A stretch of 64,000 nt of DNA from Bordetella parapertussis (lineage in GTDB: Bacteria; Pseudomonadota; Gammaproteobacteria; Burkholderiales; Casimicrobiaceae): positions 24,762-88,761 of the forward strand of contig CALQLA020000017.1 of assembly GCA_943331295.2 (NCBI GenBank), written 5' to 3'. Both the position numbers and the translations under genes were made by a program. Numbering within the stretch: position 1 is the first letter of the stretch; each line of letters starts with the position of its first letter. The notes under the pieces were generated by a model. It was not told the origin of the DNA, did no database searches, and saw only the letters and a list, made by a program, of their open reading frames with translations. Shown here one piece after another: positions 30,248 through 37,856 of the stretch.

Positions 30248-31603
30248 ATGACGAACAGCCCCTCGATCCGGCGCGACCTGATCGGCCGCCTTGCCGTCGG
30301 CCTGATCGCCGCCATCGTGATCGCCGCGGTCGCGACGTACCTGCGCGCCCGCGACGAGGCCAACGACCTCTTCGACTACCAGCTGACGCAGATGGCCTCG
30401 TCGGTGACGGGCATGCCGCTCGCCGCGGGCGCCCCGCCCGGCGCGCCGCCCAACGCCAGCGCGCTGGTCGTCGAGATCCGCAACCGCGACGGCGTCGACG
30501 TGTACGTGTCGCAGCCCCGCACCGGGTTGCCGCACGACGATCGCCGGGGATTCCGGACCGTCGCCACCGAGGCCGGCGAGTGGCGCGTGTTCAGCACGCA
30601 GGCCGGCGACCAGGTGGTGCAGGTGGCGCAGCCGATGCAGGTGCGCCGCGAGCTCGCCGCCAGCATGGCGCTGCGCACGATCCTGCCGCTGATCGCCGTG
30701 GTGCCGTTCCTCGCCGTGTTCGTGTGGTTCGGGATCGCGCGGAGCCTGCGGCCGCTCGAGCGGCTGGCGGCAGCCGTCGGCCAGCGCACGCCGACGACGC
30801 TGGCGCCGCTGTCCGACGCCGGATTGCCGTCGGAGGTGCAGCCGCTGGTCCAGGCGCTCAACGGCCTCCTGGCGCGCCTCGACACGACGCTCGACGCGCA
30901 GCGCGCGTTCATCGCCGACGCGGCGCACGAGCTGCGCACCCCGCTCACCGCCGTCCACCTGCAGGCCCAGCTGGTCGAGCGCGCGGGCGACGACGCCGAA
31001 CGCCACGCCGCGCTCGCCGAGTTGAAGTCCGGGCTCGATCGCGCCACGCATCTCGTTGCGCAGTTGCTGACGCTCGCGCGCGAGGAGCCCGACGTCACCG
31101 GCCGGCCGCTGGCCCGCGTTGATCTCGCGGCGCTGGCGCGCGCGGTCGTCGCCGACTGCAGCGCGCAGGCGGCGGCCCGCGGCATCGACCTCGGGCTCGC
31201 GCCGCCCGCCGGCGCGGCCGCTGCCGCCGCTGCCCTGGTCGACGGCGACGCCGCGAGCCTGCGCACGCTGCTGTCGAACCTCGTCGACAACGCGATCCGC
31301 TACGTGCCGGACGGCGGGCGCATCGACGTCGCGGCAGGCACCGACGCAACGGGCAAGGCGGTCGAGGTGTCGGTGCGCGATTCCGGCCCCGGCATCCCGC
31401 CCGCGGAGGCGACGCGCGTCTTCGACCGGTTCTACCGCGCGCCCGGCGCCGCCGGCGTGCCCGGCAGCGGCCTGGGACTTGCGATCGTCAAGCGCATCGC
31501 GGACCGGCACGGCGCGACGATCGCCCTCGCGCCCGGCCTCACGGGCGGCACCGGGCCGGGCCTCGCCGTCACCGTCCGGTTCCCGGCCGCCACATCGTCT
31601 TGA
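30248..31603 (+). CDS. Sensor histidine kinase (QseC/PmrB-like)
   Basis: The kinase has 451 residues. It has an N-terminal helix (about 15-37), a short periplasmic sensor with proline-rich GAPPGAPPN, a second helix (about 145-165) and a HAMP-like linker. The H-box is ADAAHELRTPLTAVHLQAQL (phosphorylated His near residue 225), followed by NLVDNAIRYVPDGG, DSGPGIPP and GSGLGLAIVKRI. The sensory domain is small and does not reveal the signal. It is paired with the response regulator just upstream. Confidence 0.92.
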   Translation: MTNSPSIRRDLIGRLAVGLIAAIVIAAVATYLRARDEANDLFDYQLTQMASSVTGMPLAAGAPPGAPPNASALVVEIRNRDGVDVYVSQPRTGLPHDDRRGFRTVATEAGEWRVFSTQAGDQVVQVAQPMQVRRELAASMALRTILPLIAVVPFLAVFVWFGIARSLRPLERLAAAVGQRTPTTLAPLSDAGLPSEVQPLVQALNGLLARLDTTLDAQRAFIADAAHELRTPLTAVHLQAQLVERAGDDAERHAALAELKSGLDRATHLVAQLLTLAREEPDVTGRPLARVDLAALARAVVADCSAQAAARGIDLGLAPPAGAAAAAAALVDGDAASLRTLLSNLVDNAIRYVPDGGRIDVAAGTDATGKAVEVSVRDSGPGIPPAEATRVFDRFYRAPGAAGVPGSGLGLAIVKRIADRHGATIALAPGLTGGTGPGLAVTVRFPAATSS

Positions 31604-31606
31604 TGC

Positions 31607-31623
31607 CTTAAGTCCCGCTTAAG
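31607..31623 (+). promoter_or_regulatory. PmrA/QseB-type direct-repeat box upstream of htrA
   Basis: CTTAAG-TCCCG-CTTAAG is an exact CTTAAG direct repeat with a 5-base spacer, the layout described for PmrA/QseB-family regulators. A possible -10 (TATCTT) begins about 10 bases after it. It lies between the kinase stop and the htrA start. Confidence 0.7.
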
Positions 31624-31695
31624 TCTGCGTCGCTATCTTGGGGTGGAGCCGGTGGGGAGTGTCGCCGGCGCCGATTCCCAAGACAGGAGACAGCG

Positions 31696-33171
31696 ATGCA
31701 AGCGAAACAGTTCAAGCGCAGTGCCCTCGTGCTGGCCATCGCCGGCGCGTTCGCGACCGGTGCCATCCTCGCCGACCGCGTCGGGTTCAGGTCCGCGAGC
31801 GCGGCCGCCGGCCCGGTGGTGACCGCTGCCGCGACCGCGACCGCGCCCGCCGCCGCGCCGATGGTCGCCCTGCCCGGCTTTGCCGACCTCGTGGCGAAGC
31901 ACGGCCCGGCGGTCGTCCAGATCAGCGTCTCGCAGGATGCCGAGAAGGTCGCGGCGCGCGGCCGCGGCGGCGTCCCGCCCGGCCTCGAGGGCATGCTGCC
32001 CCCGGGCTTCCGCGGCATGCCGCGCGAGGAAGCGCCCGACGAGGGTCCGGTGCAGGGCACCGGCTCGGGCTTCATCGTCAGCGCCGACGGCGTGATCCTG
32101 ACCAACGCCCACGTCGTCGCCAATGCCGACGAGGTGACGGTCCGGCTGACCGACAAGCGCGAGTTCAAGGCCAAGGTGCTGGGCAGCGACAAGATGACCG
32201 ACGTCGCGGTGCTCAAGATCGACGCCAAGTCGCTGCCGACCGTGAAGATCGGCAACCCGGACGCGACCCGCGTCGGCGAATGGGTGGTCGCGATCGGCGC
32301 CCCCTACGGGCTCGACAACACCGTGACCTCCGGCATCGTCAGCGCCAAGTCGCGCGCGCTGCCCGGCGACACGGCCGTACCCTTCATCCAGACCGACGCC
32401 GCGGTCAATCCCGGCAACTCGGGCGGCCCGCTGTTCAACATGAACGGCGAGGTGATCGGCATCAACTCGCAGATCTTCAGCCGCAGCGGCGGGTTCCAGG
32501 GCCTCGCGTTCGCCATCCCGATCGACGTGGCGATCAACGTCAAGGACCAGATCCAGCAGACCGGCAAGGTCGAGCACGGCCGCCTCGGCGTGACGATCCA
32601 GGAAGTGACCCCGGCGCTGGCCGAGAACTTCGGGCTGCCGAAGTCGCAGGGCGCGCTGGTCGGCTCGCTGCAGAAAGGCGGGGCCGCGGCCCGCGCCGGC
32701 ATCGAGCCGGGCGACGTGATCCTGAAGGCCAACGGCAAGGAGATCAGCCGCTCGTCCGACCTGCCGCCGCTCGTAGCCAACCTGAAGCCCGGCACCGAGA
32801 TCGCGCTCGAGATCTGGCGCGACGGCAAGGCGAAGCAGCTGACGGCGACCGTCGGCTCGTTCGAGGACAAGACGACGCTGGCCTCGGCCAAGGACTCGGC
32901 CGCGAAGGGCAAGCTGGGTGTGGCCGTGCGGCCGTTGTCGCCCGAGGAAAAGAAGTCGGCCGAGGTTCCGAACGGCGTGGTCGTCGAGCAGGTCGCAGGC
33001 GCGGCGGCGAAGGCCGGCGTCCGCACGGGCGACGTGATCCTGGCACTCAACAACACGGCGGTGAAGAGCCCCGAGCAGCTGCGCGAGCTGGTCGGCAAGG
33101 CCGGCAAGTCGATCGCGCTCCTCGTTCAGCGCGACGACGCGCGGATCTTCATTCCGGTGACGATGGGCTGA
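31696..33171 (+). CDS. Do family periplasmic serine endoprotease (DegP/HtrA, MucD-like)
   Basis: The protein has 491 residues. An N-terminal signal or anchor segment is followed by a trypsin-like protease with His in TNAHVVANADEV near residue 139, Asp in MTDVAVLKID near 169 and Ser in NPGNSGGPLFNMNGEVIGINSQI near 240 (landmark GNSGGPLF). Two PDZ domains follow (about 290-375 and 395-485). It degrades or chaperones misfolded envelope proteins. It is the likely target of the adjacent two-component system and ends at a strong terminator. Confidence 0.94.
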   Translation: MQAKQFKRSALVLAIAGAFATGAILADRVGFRSASAAAGPVVTAAATATAPAAAPMVALPGFADLVAKHGPAVVQISVSQDAEKVAARGRGGVPPGLEGMLPPGFRGMPREEAPDEGPVQGTGSGFIVSADGVILTNAHVVANADEVTVRLTDKREFKAKVLGSDKMTDVAVLKIDAKSLPTVKIGNPDATRVGEWVVAIGAPYGLDNTVTSGIVSAKSRALPGDTAVPFIQTDAAVNPGNSGGPLFNMNGEVIGINSQIFSRSGGFQGLAFAIPIDVAINVKDQIQQTGKVEHGRLGVTIQEVTPALAENFGLPKSQGALVGSLQKGGAAARAGIEPGDVILKANGKEISRSSDLPPLVANLKPGTEIALEIWRDGKAKQLTATVGSFEDKTTLASAKDSAAKGKLGVAVRPLSPEEKKSAEVPNGVVVEQVAGAAAKAGVRTGDVILALNNTAVKSPEQLRELVGKAGKSIALLVQRDDARIFIPVTMG

Positions 33172-33219
33172 CACGCGCGGCAGGACTTGTCGCAGCACAC
33201 CTTTGGCGCAGTAGCCTTG

Positions 33220-33250
33220 GGGCGGGTCGTTCGCGGCCCGCCCGTTTTTT
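33220..33250 (+). terminator. Rho-independent terminator after htrA
   Basis: GGGCGGG (33220-33226) pairs with CCCGCCC (33237-33243) around a 10-base loop and is followed by G and six T. It is 49 bases after the protease stop. Confidence 0.9.
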
Positions 33251-33267
33251 GCCGGTCGCCGCGGCGC

Positions 33268-33297
33268 CCCGGGTTTCGCTCGCGTTCAACCCGGGTT
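33268..33297. repeat. REP-like palindrome overlapping the esterase 3' end
   Basis: Element cccgggtttcgct...ttcaacccgggttgcg is the same family as the copies at 24363 and 41881. On the minus strand its CCCGGGTTGA supplies the last two codons (Pro-Gly) and the TGA stop of the esterase gene. Confidence 0.75.
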
Positions 33298-33981
33298 GCG
33301 GGCCGGCGCTTTTGCGAGGACGCGGACGAGGAAGTCGCGGATCGCCGCGACCTCTTCCCAGACCACCGAGTGCGGCATCGGGTACGTGTGCCACTCGACC
33401 TTGTAGCCGGCCTCGACCAGCGCCTCCTTCGACGCCTGCCCCCAGTCGAGCCGGACCATCGGGTCCTGCGTGCCGTGCGCCATGAAGATCGGGACGTCGC
33501 GATTGGCCGGATTCGCGTCGGCCGCAAGGTCGCCCGGCCGAATCAGGTACGTCGACAGCGCGACGATCCCCGCCAGCCGCTCGGCGTGCCTCGGTCCCGC
33601 GTACAACACGACCGCGCCGCCCTGCGAGAAGCCGGCCAGCACGATGCGCCGCGCCGGGACGCCGCGGGCGACCTCGCGCGCGATCAGCGTCTCCAGCTGC
33701 GCCTGCGACGCGCGGACGCCGGCGATGTCGGCGCGGTCGGCCAGGTTGGCGGCATAGATGTCGTACCACGCGCGCATCGGCAGGCCGTTGTTCAGCGTGA
33801 CCGGGCGCACCGGCGCGTGCGGGAAGACGAAGCGGATCGGCAGGTCGGCCGGCAGCCGCATTTCGTTGACGATCGGCACGAAGTCGTTGCCGTCGGCGCC
33901 GAGGCCGTGCAGCCAGATGACGGCGGCATCGGGGTGCTTGCCGGTTTCGAGCTCGATGCAGGGGAGAAGGTCGGTGGCCAT
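33286..33981 (-). CDS. Alpha/beta hydrolase, carboxylesterase/phospholipase type
   Basis: The 231-residue serine hydrolase is of the Abhydrolase_2 family. It has an oxyanion loop VIWLHGLGADGNDF near residue 22, AWYDIY, a nucleophile elbow GFSQGGAVVLYAG near 119, Asp in AHGTQDPMVRLDWG near 173 and His in PMPHSVVWEE near 209. It acts on short-chain esters or lysophospholipids. The last residues (RNPG) come from a REP-like element. It is convergent with htrA. Confidence 0.93.
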   Translation of the reverse strand: MATDLLPCIELETGKHPDAAVIWLHGLGADGNDFVPIVNEMRLPADLPIRFVFPHAPVRPVTLNNGLPMRAWYDIYAANLADRADIAGVRASQAQLETLIAREVARGVPARRIVLAGFSQGGAVVLYAGPRHAERLAGIVALSTYLIRPGDLAADANPANRDVPIFMAHGTQDPMVRLDWGQASKEALVEAGYKVEWHTYPMPHSVVWEEVAAIRDFLVRVLAKAPARNPG

Positions 33982-34125
33982 GAGGGGTCTGCGCGCGTGG
34001 AGGGAAGGCGCGCCATTCTAGCCCAGCCGGCGGGGCTTGCCCCGCCCGGGGCCGGTCCCCCGGTTCGCCCGCGCCGGTCGGGGCGCTACGGGTGCCGCGC
34101 GATACGCGCGTCCGACCGTAAAAGG

Positions 34126-34131
34126 TAGAAT
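34126..34131 (+). promoter_or_regulatory. -10 element upstream of the indolepyruvate oxidoreductase gene
   Basis: TAGAAT lies about 95 bases before the chosen GTG start. No convincing -35 is present 17 bases upstream, so the promoter is tentative. Confidence 0.35.
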
Positions 34132-34224
34132 GGCCGCTCGAGATCGAACGTCGTGCACGCCATCGGCCACAAGTCGTTCCACTGTCGGCGCTCGCCCAAT
34201 CGCACCCCTTTTGCGGAGTCTCCC

Positions 34225-37200
34225 GTGGTCCCTGCTGCAGCCACCGCCCCCCTCGCCCTGCGCGACGTCAGCCTCGACGACAAGTACGCGCTCGACACGG
34301 GCCGCGTCTTCCTCACCGGCACGCAGGCGCTCGTGCGCCTGCTCATCCTGCAGCGGCAGCGCGATGAACTGGCCGGCCTCAACACCGCCGGCTTCGTCTC
34401 CGGCTACCGCGGCTCCCCGCTCGGCGCGCTCGACCAGTCGCTGTGGAAGGCGCGCAAGTTCCTCGACAGCGCGCACATCAGGTTCCAGCCGGGATTGAAC
34501 GAGGACCTCGCGGCAACGTCGATCTGGGGCACGCAGCAGGTCAACCTGTACCCGGGCGCGAAGTACGACGGCGTGTTCTCGATGTGGTACGGCAAGGGCC
34601 CGGGCGTGGACCGCTGCGGCGACGTCTTCAAGCACGCGAACCACGCCGGCACGTCGAAGTTCGGCGGCGTGCTGGCGCTGGCCGGCGACGACCACGGCGC
34701 CAAGTCGTCGACGCTGCCGCACCAGTCGGACCACATGTTCTCGGCGGCGATGATGCCGGTGCTCTACCCGTCGAGCGTCCAGGAGATCCTCGATCTCGGC
34801 CTGCACGGCTGGGCGATGTCGCGCTATTCGGGCGTGTGGGTCGGCTTCAAGTGCGTCGCCGATACCGTCGAGAGCTCGGCGTCGGTGTCGATCGATCCGG
34901 CGCGCACGCAAATCATCATCCCCGACGACTTCCCGCTGCCGCCCGACGGCGTGTCGATCCGCTGGCCCGACGGCTTCCTGCAGACCGAAGCGCGGATGCA
35001 GAACTTCAAGATCTACGCGGCGCTCCACTACTGCCGCGTCAACAGGCTCAACCGGATCGTCATCGACTCGCCAAAGCCGCGCCTCGGCATCATCACCAGC
35101 GGCAAGAGCTACCTCGACGTCCAGCAGGCGCTGGACGACCTCGGCATCACCGACGCCGACGCCGCAGAGATCGGCATCCGCGTGTTCAAGGTGGCGATGC
35201 CCTGGCCGCTGGAGCCCGAGGGCGTGCGCGAATTCGCCGAAGGCCTCGAGGAGATCCTCGTCATCGAGGAAAAACGCCAGGTCGTCGAGTACCAGCTGAA
35301 GGAGCAGCTCTACAACTGGCGCGACGACGTGCGCCCGCGCGTGATCGGCAAGTTCGACGAGAAGGGCGAATGGATGCGGCCGCACGGTGACTGGCTGCTG
35401 CCCGCCGCGTCGGAACTGACGCCGGCGATGATCGCCCGCGTGATCGCGCAGCGGATTCGGCGCCTCGAACTGCATCCGCGCGCGGTCGAGAAGCTCAACG
35501 CGCGCGTCGACTGGATCAACGCCAAGGAAGCCGCGCTGGCGACGCCGAAGGTGGCGCTGGAGCGCATCCCGTACTTCTGCTCGGGCTGCCCGCACAACAC
35601 GTCGACCAACGTGCCCGAAGGCAGCCGCGCCACCGCCGGCATCGGCTGCCACGTGATGGCGATCTGGATGGACCGGCGGACGTCGACGTTCACGCACATG
35701 GGCGGCGAAGGCGTGCCGTGGATCGGGCAGGCGCCGTTCACCGACGAGAAGCACGTGTTCGCCAACCTGGGCGACGGCACGTGGTACCACAGCGGCAGCC
35801 TCGCGATCCGCGCGGCGGTGGCGGCGAAGGTCAACATCACCTACAAGATCCTCTACAACGACGCCGTGGCGATGACCGGCGGGCAACCGGTCGACGGCCC
35901 GATCTCGCCGGCCGAGATCGCGCAGATCTGCGCGGCCGAAGGCGTGACGAAGATCGTCGTCGTCAGCGACGAGCCGGACAAGTATCCGGCCGGCTACTTC
36001 GGCGGCGACGTGCGCATCAGCCATCGCGACGAGCTCGACGCCGTCCAGCGGACGCTGCGCGACACCGAAGGCTGCACGATCCTGCTCTACGACCAGACCT
36101 GCGCCGCCGAGAAGCGCCGGCGCAGGAAGCGCGGCAAGTATCCCGATCCGGCCAAGCGCGTCGTCATCAACGAACTCGTCTGCGAAGGCTGCGGCGACTG
36201 CGGCGTCAAGTCGAACTGCGTGTCGGTGGCGCCGCTCGAAACCGAGTTCGGCCGCAAGCGGACGATAGACCAGAGCTCCTGCAACAAGGACTTCTCCTGC
36301 GTCAACGGCTTCTGCCCCAGCTTCGTCACGATCGAGGGCGGCCAGCCGAGGAAACCGAAGAAGGCGGAAGGCGGCGCGTTCCCCGACCTGCCCGAACCCG
36401 TGCTCGCGGCCACGCCAGAGCCCTACGGGATCGTGGTCACCGGCATCGGCGGCACCGGCGTCGTCACCATCGGCGCGCTGCTCGGCATGGCCGCGCATCT
36501 CGAAGGCAAGGGCTGCACGGTGCTCGACATGACGGGCCTCGCGCAGAAGAACGGCGCCGTCGTCTCGCACGTGCGGATCGCCGACACGCCGGACGCCATC
36601 CACGCGACACGGATCGCGGCCGGCGACGCCAAGCTGATCCTCGCCTGCGACATCCTGACCGGCATCGGCTACGAGCAGCTCGCCAAGATGCAGCGCGGCG
36701 TCACCCGCGCGCTGGTCAACACGGCGCTGGTGATGCCGGCGGGCTTCACGCGCAACCCCGACCTCGCGTTCCCGGTCGGCTCGATGGAGCGCGAGATCGA
36801 GGATGCCGTCGGCCCGGGCGCCGCCGAGTTTCTCGACGCCACGCGCCTCGCCACCGGCCTGATGGGCGATTCGATCGCGACCAACCTGTTCATGGTGGGC
36901 TTCGCCTACCAGCGCGGCCTGCTGCCGGTGGGCGCCGCGGCCATCCTGCGCGCGATCGAGCTGAACGGCGCGGCCGTCGACTCGAACACGCAGAGCTTCA
37001 ACTGGGGCCGGCTGGCCGCGGTCGACCCGGCGCGCGTGGCGGCGCTGGCGCTGCCGGCGGCGAAGCCCGAATCGCAGCGCCTGTCCGGCTCGCTCGACGA
37101 GACGATCGCGCGCCGCACGGCCTTTCTCACCGACTACCAGGACGCCGCCTACGCGAAGCGCTACACCGACCTCGTCGCGCGCGTGCGAACCGCCGAGGAG

Positions 37201-37764
37201 ACGAAGATCCCCGGGACCACGAGCCTCGCGGCGGCCGTCGCGCGCTACTACTTCAAGCTGCTCGCGATCAAGGACGAGTTCGAGGTTGCGCGCCTCTACG
37301 CGGAGAGCGACTTCGCCGCACGGGTCGCGGAGCAGTTCGAAGGCGACTACAGGTTCACCTTCCACCTCGCCCCGCCGCTGCTCTCGAAGCCCGACCCGGT
37401 GACCGGGCAGGTGCGCAAGACGTCGTACGGCCCGTGGATGCTGAAAGCCTTCGGCGTGCTGGCGAAGCTGCGGCGCTTCCGCGGCACCGCGCTCGACGTC
37501 TTCGCGCGGATGCCCGAGCGCCGGAGGGAGCGCGCGCTGATCGGCGAGTACGAGGCGCTGCTGGACGAGCTGCTGTCGGCGCTGGCGCCCGGGAATCACG
37601 CGCTCGCCGTGGCGCTCGCCGAAATCCCCGAGCACATCCGTGGCTATGGTCACGTAAGGGCGCAGCACATCGCAGCGGCCAAGGCGAAGGAAGCCGAGCT
37701 GCTGGCGCAATTTCGCGCGCCGGTGCCGCCGCAGCGCAAGATCGAAATCCGCGTCGCCGCATGA
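34225..37764 (+). CDS. Indolepyruvate ferredoxin oxidoreductase family protein (fused alpha-beta-gamma)
   Basis: This fused 2-oxoacid:ferredoxin oxidoreductase has about 1179 residues and decarboxylates aryl or branched 2-oxoacids to acyl-CoA. Order: pyrimidine-binding domain (SGYRGSPLGALDQSLW, FQPGLNEDLAATSIWG), TPP-binding domain (YFCSGCPHNTSTNVPEGSRATAGIGCH, NLGDGTWYHSG, YNDAVAMTGGQP), a cysteine-rich insert CEGCGDCGVKSNC with QSSCNKDFSCVNGFCPSF, and the C-terminal gamma domain starting VTGIGGTGVVTIGALLG. I chose the GTG at 34225, six bases after GGAG; the ATG at 34153 would add an unconserved leader. The size fits the large single-chain form of proteobacteria. Confidence 0.93.
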   Translation: MVPAAATAPLALRDVSLDDKYALDTGRVFLTGTQALVRLLILQRQRDELAGLNTAGFVSGYRGSPLGALDQSLWKARKFLDSAHIRFQPGLNEDLAATSIWGTQQVNLYPGAKYDGVFSMWYGKGPGVDRCGDVFKHANHAGTSKFGGVLALAGDDHGAKSSTLPHQSDHMFSAAMMPVLYPSSVQEILDLGLHGWAMSRYSGVWVGFKCVADTVESSASVSIDPARTQIIIPDDFPLPPDGVSIRWPDGFLQTEARMQNFKIYAALHYCRVNRLNRIVIDSPKPRLGIITSGKSYLDVQQALDDLGITDADAAEIGIRVFKVAMPWPLEPEGVREFAEGLEEILVIEEKRQVVEYQLKEQLYNWRDDVRPRVIGKFDEKGEWMRPHGDWLLPAASELTPAMIARVIAQRIRRLELHPRAVEKLNARVDWINAKEAALATPKVALERIPYFCSGCPHNTSTNVPEGSRATAGIGCHVMAIWMDRRTSTFTHMGGEGVPWIGQAPFTDEKHVFANLGDGTWYHSGSLAIRAAVAAKVNITYKILYNDAVAMTGGQPVDGPISPAEIAQICAAEGVTKIVVVSDEPDKYPAGYFGGDVRISHRDELDAVQRTLRDTEGCTILLYDQTCAAEKRRRRKRGKYPDPAKRVVINELVCEGCGDCGVKSNCVSVAPLETEFGRKRTIDQSSCNKDFSCVNGFCPSFVTIEGGQPRKPKKAEGGAFPDLPEPVLAATPEPYGIVVTGIGGTGVVTIGALLGMAAHLEGKGCTVLDMTGLAQKNGAVVSHVRIADTPDAIHATRIAAGDAKLILACDILTGIGYEQLAKMQRGVTRALVNTALVMPAGFTRNPDLAFPVGSMEREIEDAVGPGAAEFLDATRLATGLMGDSIATNLFMVGFAYQRGLLPVGAAAILRAIELNGAAVDSNTQSFNWGRLAAVDPARVAALALPAAKPESQRLSGSLDETIARRTAFLTDYQDAAYAKRYTDLVARVRTAEETKIPGTTSLAAAVARYYFKLLAIKDEFEVARLYAESDFAARVAEQFEGDYRFTFHLAPPLLSKPDPVTGQVRKTSYGPWMLKAFGVLAKLRRFRGTALDVFARMPERRRERALIGEYEALLDELLSALAPGNHALAVALAEIPEHIRGYGHVRAQHIAAAKAKEAELLAQFRAPVPPQRKIEIRVAA

Positions 37765-37776
37765 TCCAGCGGTGGC

Positions 37777-37808
37777 GTAGCCCGGATTGAGCGACGCGAA
37801 GTCCGGGG
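37777..37808. repeat. REP-like palindrome, divergent copy
   Basis: gtagcccggattgagcgac and gcgaagtccgggg resemble the other copies but with CCCGGA/TCCGGG arms. It lies in the 92-bp gap between the oxidoreductase and helicase genes. Confidence 0.65.
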
Positions 37809-37856
37809 CCGGAGACCGACGGTGCCCCGGGCCGGCACGCGGATGACGCCACGCCC

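Noticed and set aside
34029..34046. GGCGGGGC-TT-GCCCCGCC hairpin as a terminator
   Set aside because: It lies upstream of the esterase start, not after a gene, and has no T-tract; the loop is only two bases.
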